Source: Gammaproteobacteria bacterium HGW-Gammaproteobacteria-1
GTDB taxonomy: Bacteria; Pseudomonadota; Gammaproteobacteria; Thiohalomonadales; Thiohalomonadaceae
Assembly (NCBI GenBank): GCA_002840095.1
Contig: PGZL01000012.1
Span: 1 to 64,000, forward strand
Length of the DNA: 64,000 bases
Reading direction: 5' to 3'
The notes beneath the pieces are model-generated. The model made no database searches, had not been told where the DNA came from, and worked only from the letters and a program-made list of their open reading frames with translations. The translations under genes were made by a program, and so were the position numbers. This document shows, piece after piece, positions 18,495 through 26,560 of the stretch (position 1 is its first letter; each line of letters starts with the position of its first letter).

Positions 18495-19886
18495 ATGACG
18501 CAACACCGACACACCAAGGGCAACACGCGCCGCGATTTCATCAGGCACTCGGCACTGGCGCTGGCCGCCACGCTGCTGCTGGGCGGCGCCGCGCAGGCGG
18601 CGAAGCTGGAAAAGGAGGAGCTGAAGTTCGGCTTCATCAAGCTCACCGACATGGCGCCGCTGGCGGTCGCCTACGAAAAGCGTTACTTCGAGGATGAAGG
18701 GCTGTACGTCACCCTGGAGGCCCAGGCCAACTGGAAGGTGCTGCTGGATCGCGTCATCACCGGCGAACTGGACGGCGCGCACATGCTGGCCGGCCAGCCG
18801 CTGGGCGCCACCATCGGCTTCGGCACCCAGGCCCACATCATCACCGCCTTCTCCATGGATCTGAACGGCAACGGCATCACCGTCTCCAACGCCGTGTGGG
18901 AAGAGATGAAGCAGTACATCCCCAAGGACAAGGACGGCAAGCTGATCCACCCGATCAAGGCCGACGCACTCAAACCGGTGATCGAGAAATACAAGAAGGC
19001 CGGTAAGCCCTTCAACATGGGCATGGTGTTCCCGGTCTCCACCCACAACTACGAGCTGCGCTACTGGCTCGCCGCCGGCGGCATCAATCCCGGCTACTAC
19101 GCGCCGCACAAGGGCGACACCTCGGGCCAGATCAAGGCCGACGCCCTGCTCTCCGTGACGCCGCCGCCGCAGATGCCGTCGACGCTGGAAGCCGGCACCA
19201 TCTACGGCTACTGCGTGGGCGAACCGTGGAACCAACAGGCCGTGTTCAAGGGCATCGGCGTGCCGGTGATCACCGACTATGAAATCTGGAAGAACAACCC
19301 GGAGAAGGTGTTCGGCGTTTCCGCCGCCTGGGCCGAGAAGAACCCCAACACCCACAAGGCCGTGGTGAAGGCGCTGATCCGCGCCGCCAAGTGGCTGGAC
19401 GAAAACGACAACGCCAACCGCGCCGAGGCCGTCAGCATCCTGGCCAAGCCGCAATACGTCGGCGCCGACGCCAAGGTCATCGCCAACTCCATGACCGGCA
19501 CCTTCGAATACGAAAAGGGCGACAAGCGTGCGGTACCGGACTTCAACGTCTTCTTCCGCTATCACGCCACCTACCCCTACTACTCCGACGCCGTCTGGTA
19601 CCTGACCCAGATGCGCCGCTGGGGCCAGATCAGCGAGGCAAAGCCGGACAGCTGGTACATGGACACGGCGAAGAAGGTATACCGCCCGGACATTTACGCC
19701 GCCGCCGCCGCCGAACTGATTGCCGAAGGCAAGATGAAGGCCGAAGAGTTCCCCGACTTCGCCAAGGAGAGCGGCTTCCGCGCACCGCAAAGCGAGTTCA
19801 TCGACGGCGTCACCTACGACGGCCGCACGCCCAACGCCTACCTGAAGCAATTCAAGATCGGCCTGAAGGACAAGGAGCAAATCTGA
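18495..19886 (+). CDS. nrtA: Nitrate ABC transporter substrate-binding protein
   Basis: NrtA/CmpA-family periplasmic protein of 463 residues that captures nitrate (or nitrite) for import. The N-terminus has a twin-arginine signal (TRRDFIRHS then a hydrophobic run ending AQA), so it is probably exported folded by Tat. Family blocks include [36 protein letters not shown] and [11 protein letters not shown]. The ATG at 18495 follows GGGGAGAGAGG, 35 bp after the leader terminator. The same frame is open a little further upstream but crosses the terminator, so that start is not credible. It is the first gene of nrtABD-nasS-nirBD-nasA. Confidence 0.95.
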   Translation: MTQHRHTKGNTRRDFIRHSALALAATLLLGGAAQAAKLEKEELKFGFIKLTDMAPLAVAYEKRYFEDEGLYVTLEAQANWKVLLDRVITGELDGAHMLAGQPLGATIGFGTQAHIITAFSMDLNGNGITVSNAVWEEMKQYIPKDKDGKLIHPIKADALKPVIEKYKKAGKPFNMGMVFPVSTHNYELRYWLAAGGINPGYYAPHKGDTSGQIKADALLSVTPPPQMPSTLEAGTIYGYCVGEPWNQQAVFKGIGVPVITDYEIWKNNPEKVFGVSAAWAEKNPNTHKAVVKALIRAAKWLDENDNANRAEAVSILAKPQYVGADAKVIANSMTGTFEYEKGDKRAVPDFNVFFRYHATYPYYSDAVWYLTQMRRWGQISEAKPDSWYMDTAKKVYRPDIYAAAAAELIAEGKMKAEEFPDFAKESGFRAPQSEFIDGVTYDGRTPNAYLKQFKIGLKDKEQI

Positions 19887-19950
19887 CGCGCCGGCCGCCG
19901 CGGCAGCAATGCCGCGGCGGCCGCCCCCGACACAGCGCAAGGGTGTGACC

Positions 19951-20973
19951 ATGAACGCATATATCACCGCCACCAAGAACCTGCTCAATCCCGCCACGCT
20001 GGCACGCCTGCGCGGCGCCCTGAGCTGGCAGCTGCTGCCGAAGCTGACCACCGCCATTGCCCGCAGCCTGCTGGTGCCGCTGCTCGCAATCGCACTGTTC
20101 CTCGGCCTGTGGGCGGCCACGGCAAAAAACATCCAGACCTCCCTCGGCGATCTGCCCGGCCCGGTGCAGGTCTGGGGCCAGGCGATATCGCTGGTGCAGG
20201 AACATCGGACCGAACGCCGCAAGGCGGACGAATTCTATGCCCGCCAGGAACAGCGCAATGCGGAAAAGCTGGCGGAAGATCCCACGGCCGAGGTGAAGAT
20301 CCGCCCCTATACCGGCAAGCCGACCTTCATCGATCAGATCGGCACCAGCCTGCTCACCGTGGCCACCGGCTTCATCATCGCCTCGCTCATCGCCATCCCC
20401 ATCGGCATCGTCTGCGGCATGAGCGCCACGCTGTACACCGCACTCAATCCGTTGATCCAGATCTTCAAGCCGGTGTCGCCGCTGGCCTGGCTGCCGCTGG
20501 TGACCATGGTGGTGAGCGCGCTCTACGTCAGCGACGACCCGCTGTTCGCCAAGTCCTTCGTCACCTCGGCCATCACCGTCACTCTGTGCTGCCTGTGGCC
20601 GACCATCATCAACACCACCGTGGGCGTGTCCTCGGTGAGCAAGGATTTGCTCAACGTCAGCCGCGTGCTGCGCCTGGGCTGGTTCACCAAGACCATGAAG
20701 ATCGTGCTGCCCTCCGCCATCCCGATGATGTTCACCGGCATGCGCCTGTCGCTCGGCATCGGCTGGATGGTGCTCATCGCCGCCGAGATGCTGGCGCAGA
20801 ACCCAGGCCTCGGCAAATTCGTCTGGGACGAGTTCCAGAACGGCAGCTCCAATTCACTGGCCCGCATCATGGTCGCCGTGTTCACCATCGGCCTGGTCGG
20901 CTTCGCCCTCGACCGCGGCATGCTGCTGCTGCAACGCCGCGTGAGCTGGGACAAGAACGCCGTACTGCGCTGA
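19951..20973 (+). CDS. nrtB: Nitrate ABC transporter permease
   Basis: Integral membrane permease of the NrtB/SsuC family, 340 residues with about six or seven membrane helices. The first is near residues 35-55, followed by a charged periplasmic loop (RTERRKADEFYARQEQRN) that is longer than in SsuC. The binding-protein-dependent transport signature contains EMLAQNPGLGKFVWDEFQ near residue 285. It forms the channel through which NrtA delivers nitrate. The ATG at 19951 follows AAGGGTG, 64 bp after nrtA. An 8-bp periodic repeat begins 17 bp after its stop. Confidence 0.94.
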   Translation: MNAYITATKNLLNPATLARLRGALSWQLLPKLTTAIARSLLVPLLAIALFLGLWAATAKNIQTSLGDLPGPVQVWGQAISLVQEHRTERRKADEFYARQEQRNAEKLAEDPTAEVKIRPYTGKPTFIDQIGTSLLTVATGFIIASLIAIPIGIVCGMSATLYTALNPLIQIFKPVSPLAWLPLVTMVVSALYVSDDPLFAKSFVTSAITVTLCCLWPTIINTTVGVSSVSKDLLNVSRVLRLGWFTKTMKIVLPSAIPMMFTGMRLSLGIGWMVLIAAEMLAQNPGLGKFVWDEFQNGSSNSLARIMVAVFTIGLVGFALDRGMLLLQRRVSWDKNAVLR

Positions 20974-20990
20974 ATTTGGCAACAACCTGT

Positions 20991-21117
20991 CGCAGAGACG
21001 CAGAGACGCAGAGACGCAGAGACGCAGAGAAATGAATGGCGAAACACTTTATTATCAATGCAGCACGACAACAGCGATCGTGCCGGAGCATTCGAAACTC
21101 TGCGTCTCCGCGCCTGG
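20991..21117. repeat. 8-bp periodic inverted repeat (CGCAGAGA type)
   Basis: Five near-perfect CGCAGAGA units occupy 20991-21030. The inverted half, CTCTGCGTCTCCGCG, is at 21098-21117. It lies between nrtB and nrtD inside the operon and could form a long hairpin in the message. Confidence 0.85.
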
Positions 21118-21194
21118 GAAATATGTTCCAGACATTTCCAACCGATTACATCCCTGTAATCGTCTGCGACAGATTGTTTTATAGGAGCTACCCC

Positions 21195-22034
21195 ATGACT
21201 TACCTGAGCCTGGAAAACCTGAGCATCACCTTCAATACCGACAACGGCCCGCTCAACGTGCTGAACGACGTGTCGGTGAAGATGGACAAGGGCGAATTCG
21301 TCTCCCTCATCGGCCATTCCGGCTGCGGCAAGTCGACGGTGCTCAACATCGTCGCCGGCCTGCTCAAGGCCAGTAAGGGCGGCGTGCTGCTGGAGAACCG
21401 CGAAGTGGACGAGCCCGGCCCCGACCGCGCCGTGGTGTTCCAGAACCACTCGCTGCTGCCCTGGCTCAGCGTGTACGACAACGTGCGCCTCGCTGTGGAC
21501 ACCGTGTTCAAGCACAGCAAAAGCAAACAGCAGCGGCATGATTGGACCCTGCACAACCTGGAACTGGTGCACATGTCCCACGCCCTGGACCGCCGTCCCG
21601 ATGAAATCTCCGGCGGCATGAAGCAGCGCGTCGGCATCGCCCGCGCCCTGGCCATGGAGCCCAAGGTGCTGCTGATGGACGAACCCTTCGGTGCGCTGGA
21701 TTCGCTCACCCGCACCCACATGCAGGATTCGCTGATGGAGATTCAGGCGCGGCTCAACAACACCGTAATCATGATCACCCACGACGTCGACGAGGCCGTG
21801 TTGCTGTCCGATCGCATCGTGATGATGAGCAACGGCCCCAGCGCCACCGTGGGCGAGATCCTGCACATCGATCTGCCGCGCCCGCGCCACCGCCTGAGCC
21901 TGGCCGACGACCCGAAGTACAACCACTACCGCGCCGCCGTGCTCAAGTTCCTGCACGAGCGGCACGCGCAGCCCGACGTCCCCGTTACCACGACAGCGGC
22001 GGAAAAGACGCCGCGGCTGCGGGCGGTGGGATAA
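21195..22034 (+). CDS. nrtD: Nitrate ABC transporter ATP-binding protein
   Basis: ABC ATPase of 279 residues that powers nitrate uptake. Walker A is GHSGCGKST (near residues 39-47), the Q-loop is in VVFQNHSLLPW, the signature is ISGGMKQR, Walker B is VLLMDEPFGALD, and the switch histidine is in ITHDVDEA. It has a single ABC domain without the NrtA-like C-terminal extension of cyanobacterial NrtC, so it corresponds to NrtD. The ATG at 21195 with AGGAG eleven bases upstream is chosen over an earlier in-frame start that would translate the intergenic repeat. A GAGTTTC repeat starts three bases after the stop. Confidence 0.95.
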   Translation: MTYLSLENLSITFNTDNGPLNVLNDVSVKMDKGEFVSLIGHSGCGKSTVLNIVAGLLKASKGGVLLENREVDEPGPDRAVVFQNHSLLPWLSVYDNVRLAVDTVFKHSKSKQQRHDWTLHNLELVHMSHALDRRPDEISGGMKQRVGIARALAMEPKVLLMDEPFGALDSLTRTHMQDSLMEIQARLNNTVIMITHDVDEAVLLSDRIVMMSNGPSATVGEILHIDLPRPRHRLSLADDPKYNHYRAAVLKFLHERHAQPDVPVTTTAAEKTPRLRAVG

Positions 22035-22036
22035 AT

Positions 22037-22071
22037 AGTTTCGAGTTTCGAGTTTCGAGTTTCGAGTTTCG
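22037..22071. repeat. 7-bp tandem repeat (GAGTTTC)
   Basis: About five GTTTCGA units follow the nrtD stop by three bases. No inverted half is nearby. The unit is the same as in the longer array at 59751-59927. Confidence 0.9.
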
Positions 22072-22106
22072 GAAAATCAAATTGCAGGTTTGTTGGGAGT
22101 CAAGAC

Positions 22107-23423
22107 ATGTCGAGTAACCTGGAAAAAACCGCCATCACCCTGGGCTTCATTCCGCTCACTGACTGCGCGCCGCTGGTGGTGGCGAAGGAGCACGGGCTGT
22201 TCGCCAAACACGGCCTGGACGTCACCCTGTCCAAGGAAACTTCCTGGGCCAATATCCGCGACAAGGTCGCCCTCGGCATCCTCGACGGCGCGCAGATGCT
22301 GGCGCCGATGCCGCTGGCCATGAGCCTGGGCATCGGTCCCATCCACAAGCCCATGGTGACCGCCTTCACCATGGACCTGAACGGCAACGCCATCACCGTC
22401 TCCAACAGTCTTTACGAGCGCATGCAGCGCGCCGATGCCGCGGCCATGGCCGAACGTCCCCTCGGCGCCCGCGCCCTCAAGGCGGTACTCGATGCCGATC
22501 GCAAGGCGGGCCGGCCGCCGCTCACCTTCGCCATGGTATTCCCGGAGTCCACCCACAACTACGAACTGCGCTACTGGATGGCGGCGGCGGGCATCGACCC
22601 CGAGCGCGACGTGCGCCTGGTGGTGGTGCCGCCGCCGCAGATGGTGGGCCAGCTGGAACGCGGCAGCATCGACGGCTATTGCGTCGGCGAGCCGTGGAAC
22701 GCGCAGGCGGTGCAGGCCGGCATCGGCCGCACCCTGATCACCAAGTACGAAATCTGGAACAACAGTCCGGAGAAGGTGCTCGGCGTGACCCAGGAATGGG
22801 CCGAGCAGTATCCCAACACCCATCACGCCCTGCTGCTGGCGCTGCTGGAGGCCGGCCGCTGGCTGGACGAACCGGATCACCGCATCGAAGCGGCGGCGCT
22901 GATCGCGCGCAGCGTGTACGTCAACGCGCCGGAACACGTGGTGCGCATGTCCATGACCGGGACCTTCCAATACGCCGCCGACGAAATGCCGCGCGCCCTG
23001 CCCGATTTCAACGTGTTCCACCGCTACGCCGCCAACTTTCCCTGGCGCTCCCACGCCCTGTGGTTCATCAGCCAGATGATCCGCTGGGGCCAGCTGGGGC
23101 ATGCAGTCGACATGCAGGCGGTGGCGGAAGAAGTCTACCGGCCGGACCTCTATCGCCGCGCCGCCGCGGAACTGTCCCTGCCCTGCCCCGGCATCGACTA
23201 CAAAACTGAAGGCAAGCACGACGCCGGCTGGAAGCTGTACGAAGGCGACACCAGCCTACTCATGGGCGCCGATCGCTTCCTCGACGGCCGCCTGTTCGAT
23301 CCTTCGCAGCCGCTGGAGTATTTGCGCGGCTTCGCAGTGCAACACATGAAGGCCGACGCGGCGGAACTCGCCGCCCTCAACCCAGCCGACGATGCCCGGT
23401 TGTTGGAAGGCAAAACCCATTAA
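22107..23423 (+). CDS. nasS: NasS-like cytosolic nitrate sensor (NrtA family, no signal peptide)
   Basis: The protein has 438 residues and is homologous over its length to the NrtA of this operon (shared blocks [47 protein letters not shown]). It lacks any export signal and starts directly at the binding fold. Cytosolic NrtA-like proteins are the NasS sensors that sequester NasT until nitrate binds, so this is the likely partner of the nasT gene at 17351. An alternative is a cytosolic subunit of the transporter. The usual gene order is nasS-nasT. Here nasS lies inside the regulated operon while nasT is upstream, which would create negative feedback. TTGGGAGTCAAG precedes the ATG. Confidence 0.8.
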   Translation: MSSNLEKTAITLGFIPLTDCAPLVVAKEHGLFAKHGLDVTLSKETSWANIRDKVALGILDGAQMLAPMPLAMSLGIGPIHKPMVTAFTMDLNGNAITVSNSLYERMQRADAAAMAERPLGARALKAVLDADRKAGRPPLTFAMVFPESTHNYELRYWMAAAGIDPERDVRLVVVPPPQMVGQLERGSIDGYCVGEPWNAQAVQAGIGRTLITKYEIWNNSPEKVLGVTQEWAEQYPNTHHALLLALLEAGRWLDEPDHRIEAAALIARSVYVNAPEHVVRMSMTGTFQYAADEMPRALPDFNVFHRYAANFPWRSHALWFISQMIRWGQLGHAVDMQAVAEEVYRPDLYRRAAAELSLPCPGIDYKTEGKHDAGWKLYEGDTSLLMGADRFLDGRLFDPSQPLEYLRGFAVQHMKADAAELAALNPADDARLLEGKTH

Positions 23424-23424
23424 A

Positions 23425-23551
23425 CGCAAAGACGCAAAGGCCGCAAAGATCGCAAAGGTGTTGATATGAGGACATGCACTGTCATCACTATCGTCACTCC
23501 AAAAGGCACAGATATCCTTTGCGCCCTTTGCGTACTTTGCGCCTTTGCGTT
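23425..23551. repeat. 8/9-bp periodic inverted repeat (CGCAAAGA type)
   Basis: CGCAAAGN units begin one base after the nasS stop (23425-23459). Their complement, CCTTTGCGN, is at 23516-23551, and the two halves enclose about 56 bp. Confidence 0.85.
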
Positions 23552-23584
23552 GAAGTCTTTTGACTCTTAACGGAGATCGCCCCC

Positions 23585-26041
23585 ATGAAAGAAAAACTGG
23601 TACTGATCGGCAACGGCATGGCCGGCATGCGCACCATCGAGGAACTGCTCAAGCTGGGCAGCGACCTCTATGACATCACTGTGTTCGGCGCCGAGCCCCA
23701 CGGCAACTACAACCGCATCATGCTTTCGCCGGTACTCTCCGGCGAGACGCAGTTCGACGATATCGTGCTTAACAAGCGCGAGTGGTATGCCGAGCACGGC
23801 ATTACGCTGCATGCCGGAAGGAAGATCGGCAAGATTGATCGCGTGCGCCGCCAGGTCGTTGCCGAGGACGGCACCACGGCGCCCTACGATCGCCTGCTCA
23901 TCGCCACCGGGTCCCGGCCGTTCATCCTGCCGGTGCCGGGCCACGAACTGCCTGGTGTGGTCGGCTTTCGCGACATCGCCGACGTCCAGACCATGCTCGA
24001 CACCGCCGGCAGCCATCGCCACGCGGTGGTGATCGGTGGTGGCCTGCTCGGCCTGGAGGCGGCGGTGGGCCTGGCCAAGCGCGGCATGAAGGTGCGCGTG
24101 GTGCACCTGTCCGACACGCTGATGGATCGCCAGCTGGATGCCGCTGCCGGCGCCCTGCTGCGCCAGGAGCTGGAAGGGCGCGGCGTCGAGTTCCTGATGG
24201 GCGCCAAAACCAAAGAGATCATCGGTCGCCAGCGCGTGCAGGGCGTGCTGTTCGAGGACGGTCGCGAGATCAGCGCCGACCTGGTGGTGATGGCCGCCGG
24301 CATCCGGCCGGACATGGAACTGGCCAGGAGCGCGGGCATCCACTGCGAGCGCGGCATCGTGGTCAACGACACCATGCAAACCTACGACCCGCGCATCTAC
24401 GCGGTGGGCGAATGCGTGCAGCATCGGGGCCAGACCTACGGCCTGGTGGCGCCGCTGTTCGAACAGGCCAAGGTGTGCGCCAACCACCTCGCCAAATTCG
24501 GCATCGGCCGTTATCAGGGGTCGGTGACCTCCACCAAACTCAAGGTAAGCGGCGTCGACGTTTTCTCCGCCGGCGACTTCCTCGGCGGGCCGGAGAGCGA
24601 GCAGATCGTCTATCGCGATCCGGGCGCCGGCATCTATAAGAAGGTGGTACTGAAGGACAACCGCATTCAGGGCGCGGTGCTGTACGGCAACACCCTGGAC
24701 GGCGCCTGGTACTTCCAGCTGATGCGCGACGGCGCCGACGTTTCCGCCTTCCGCGATCAACTGCTGTTCGGCCAGGCCCATCTGGGCGACGCCGGCCACG
24801 GCGGCAATTCGCCGGTGGCGATGATGGCCGACAGCGCCGAGGTGTGCGGCTGCAACGGCATCACCAAGGGCGCCATCGTCGAGGCCATCCGGGCCAAGGG
24901 ACTGTTCACCCTGGACGAGGTGCGCGCCCACACCAAGGCCTCGGCCTCCTGCGGCGGCTGCACCGGCCTGGTGGAACAGATCCTCGCCTCGGTGGTGGGC
25001 TCCGATGCCTCGCAGGGTGAGCGCACCCGCCCCATGTGTCCGTGCACCGAACATTCCCACGACGAGGTACGCGAGGCCATACGCGCGCGCCACCTCACCT
25101 CGATGGAACAGACCATGCACGAGCTGGACTGGCATACACCCGACGGCTGCCCCAGCTGCCGGCCGGCGCTCAATTTCTACCTGCTCAGCACCTGGCCGAC
25201 AGAGACGAAAGATGATTCCGCCTCCCGCTTCGTCAACGAACGCCTGCACGCCAACATCCAGAAGGACCGCAGCTACACCGTGGTGCCGCGCATCTGGGGC
25301 GGCGTGACCACTCCGGCGGAGCTGCGCGCCATCGCCGACGCGGCGGAAAAGTACAACGTGCCCATGGTGAAGATCACCGGCGGCCAGCGCATCGACCTGG
25401 TGGGCGTGCAGAAGGAACAGCTGCCGGCCATGTGGGCCGACCTCAACGCCGCCGGCATGGTCTCGGGCCATGCCTACGGCAAGGCGCTGCGCACGGTGAA
25501 GACCTGCATCGGCAGCCAGTTCTGCCGCTTCGGCACCCAGGACTCGGTGCAGATGGGCATCGACCTGGAGAAATTCAGCTGGGGCTCGTGGACGCCGCAC
25601 AAATTCAAGATGGCCGTGTCCGGCTGCCCGCGCAACTGTGCCGAGGCCACCATCAAGGACTTCGGTGTGGTGGCGGTGGACTCCGGTTGGGAACTGCACG
25701 TCGGCGGCAACGGCGGCGTCAAGGTGCGCGTCACCGACCTGCTGTGCCGGGTGAACACGTCCGCCGAGGTGCTGGAATACTGCGGTGCCTTCATGCAGCT
25801 CTACCGCGAACAGGCCCACTACCTGGAACGCACCGCACCGTGGATCGAGCGCGTCGGCCTCGACTACGTGAAGAAGCAGATGGTCGACGACGACGCCAAC
25901 CGCACGGCGCTGTATCAGCGTTTCGTCGAGTCGCAGCGCATCGCGCAGAACGATCCCTGGGCCGAACGCACCGGTGAAGCGCGGCGCGCCGAGTTCATGC
26001 CGCTGACCGTAACCAACGTAGGTCGGGTTAGCGCAGCGTAA
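23585..26041 (+). CDS. nirB: Assimilatory nitrite reductase [NAD(P)H], large subunit
   Basis: NirB reduces nitrite to ammonium with NAD(P)H in the cytosol. The 818 residues show an FAD/NAD(P)H oxidoreductase module (VLIGNGMAGMRT at 6-17; second Rossmann motif VVIGGGLLGLEAA). A BFD-type [2Fe-2S] domain follows (CGCNGITKG...CGGC, about residues 421-465). The sirohaem-[4Fe-4S] reductase part has cluster cysteines in KTCIGSQFC and SGCPRNC. Length is normal. The last seven residues (VGRVSAA) and the stop are encoded by a palindromic intergenic repeat (26018-26090), so the C-terminus appears to have been altered by repeat insertion. It precedes nirD. Confidence 0.96.
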   Translation: MKEKLVLIGNGMAGMRTIEELLKLGSDLYDITVFGAEPHGNYNRIMLSPVLSGETQFDDIVLNKREWYAEHGITLHAGRKIGKIDRVRRQVVAEDGTTAPYDRLLIATGSRPFILPVPGHELPGVVGFRDIADVQTMLDTAGSHRHAVVIGGGLLGLEAAVGLAKRGMKVRVVHLSDTLMDRQLDAAAGALLRQELEGRGVEFLMGAKTKEIIGRQRVQGVLFEDGREISADLVVMAAGIRPDMELARSAGIHCERGIVVNDTMQTYDPRIYAVGECVQHRGQTYGLVAPLFEQAKVCANHLAKFGIGRYQGSVTSTKLKVSGVDVFSAGDFLGGPESEQIVYRDPGAGIYKKVVLKDNRIQGAVLYGNTLDGAWYFQLMRDGADVSAFRDQLLFGQAHLGDAGHGGNSPVAMMADSAEVCGCNGITKGAIVEAIRAKGLFTLDEVRAHTKASASCGGCTGLVEQILASVVGSDASQGERTRPMCPCTEHSHDEVREAIRARHLTSMEQTMHELDWHTPDGCPSCRPALNFYLLSTWPTETKDDSASRFVNERLHANIQKDRSYTVVPRIWGGVTTPAELRAIADAAEKYNVPMVKITGGQRIDLVGVQKEQLPAMWADLNAAGMVSGHAYGKALRTVKTCIGSQFCRFGTQDSVQMGIDLEKFSWGSWTPHKFKMAVSGCPRNCAEATIKDFGVVAVDSGWELHVGGNGGVKVRVTDLLCRVNTSAEVLEYCGAFMQLYREQAHYLERTAPWIERVGLDYVKKQMVDDDANRTALYQRFVESQRIAQNDPWAERTGEARRAEFMPLTVTNVGRVSAA

Positions 26042-26090
26042 CCCGACAGAGCTGTGTCGGGTTACGCCCTAACGGGCTAACCCGACCTAC
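26018..26090. repeat. Palindromic element (GTAGGTCGGGTTAGC) at the nirB stop
   Basis: The ends are 15-bp perfect inverted copies (GTAGGTCGGGTTAGC and its complement). The inner part is also self-complementary around AACCCGACA and TGTCGGGTT. The nirB stop TAA lies inside it. It could work as a hairpin between nirB and nirD. Confidence 0.85.
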
Positions 26091-26120
26091 GACTCACCAC
26101 CGAATAACGAGGAACCGACC

Positions 26121-26435
26121 ATGAACGACTGGATCACCATAGGAAAACTGGAAGACATTCCGCCTCAGGGCGCACGCGTGGTTCAGACCGCGGCCGGAGA
26201 GATCGCCGTCTTTCGCGCCAGGAGCGATGCGGTGTTCGCCCTGGCCAACCGCTGTCCGCACAAGGGCGGACCGCTGTCCGAGGGCATCGTGTTCGACCAC
26301 CACGTCGCCTGCCCGCTGCACAACTGGAAGATCAGCCTGGAAAGCGGCGAGGCCATGGCGCCGGACCAGGGCTGCGCGCGACGCTACGCAGTACGTGTCG
26401 AGTCCGGGACCGTGCAGTTGAACCTTAACATCTAA
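26121..26435 (+). CDS. nirD: Assimilatory nitrite reductase, small subunit
   Basis: Rieske-type [2Fe-2S] protein of 104 residues that partners NirB. The two ligand motifs are CPHKGG (near residue 47) and CPLHNW (near residue 66), each giving one cysteine and one histidine. It lacks a signal peptide, as expected for a cytosolic enzyme. ATG 26121 follows GAGGAACCGACC, 79 bp after nirB. The stop TAA is directly continuous with the CGCAGAGA repeat at 26434. Confidence 0.95.
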   Translation: MNDWITIGKLEDIPPQGARVVQTAAGEIAVFRARSDAVFALANRCPHKGGPLSEGIVFDHHVACPLHNWKISLESGEAMAPDQGCARRYAVRVESGTVQLNLNI

Positions 26436-26516
26436 CGCAGAGACGCAGAGACGCGGAGGTCGCAGAGAATACAGTTGCGCGACTTTGTGTTCTCTGCGCC
26501 TCTGTGCCTCTGCGTT
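26434..26516. repeat. 8-bp periodic inverted repeat directly at the nirD stop
   Basis: Starting within the nirD stop codon, CGCAGAGA/CGCGGAGG units run to 26468. The complementary half (CTCTGCGCCTCTGTGCCTC) is at about 26491-26516. It separates nirD from nasA. Confidence 0.85.
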
Positions 26517-26560
26517 GGGTGTTGTCCTTTCTTGCATCTTTGCGTTGAAGACTTTTGACG

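Noticed and set aside
18082-18495. Protein-coding gene between nasT and nrtA on the minus strand
   Set aside because: The frame crosses the sigma-54 promoter, both ANTAR hairpins and the terminator, has no known family, and its composition reflects those structures.
22035-22106. Rho-independent terminator after nrtD
   Set aside because: The GAGTTTC run has no inverted half here and no stem, so it cannot form an intrinsic terminator.
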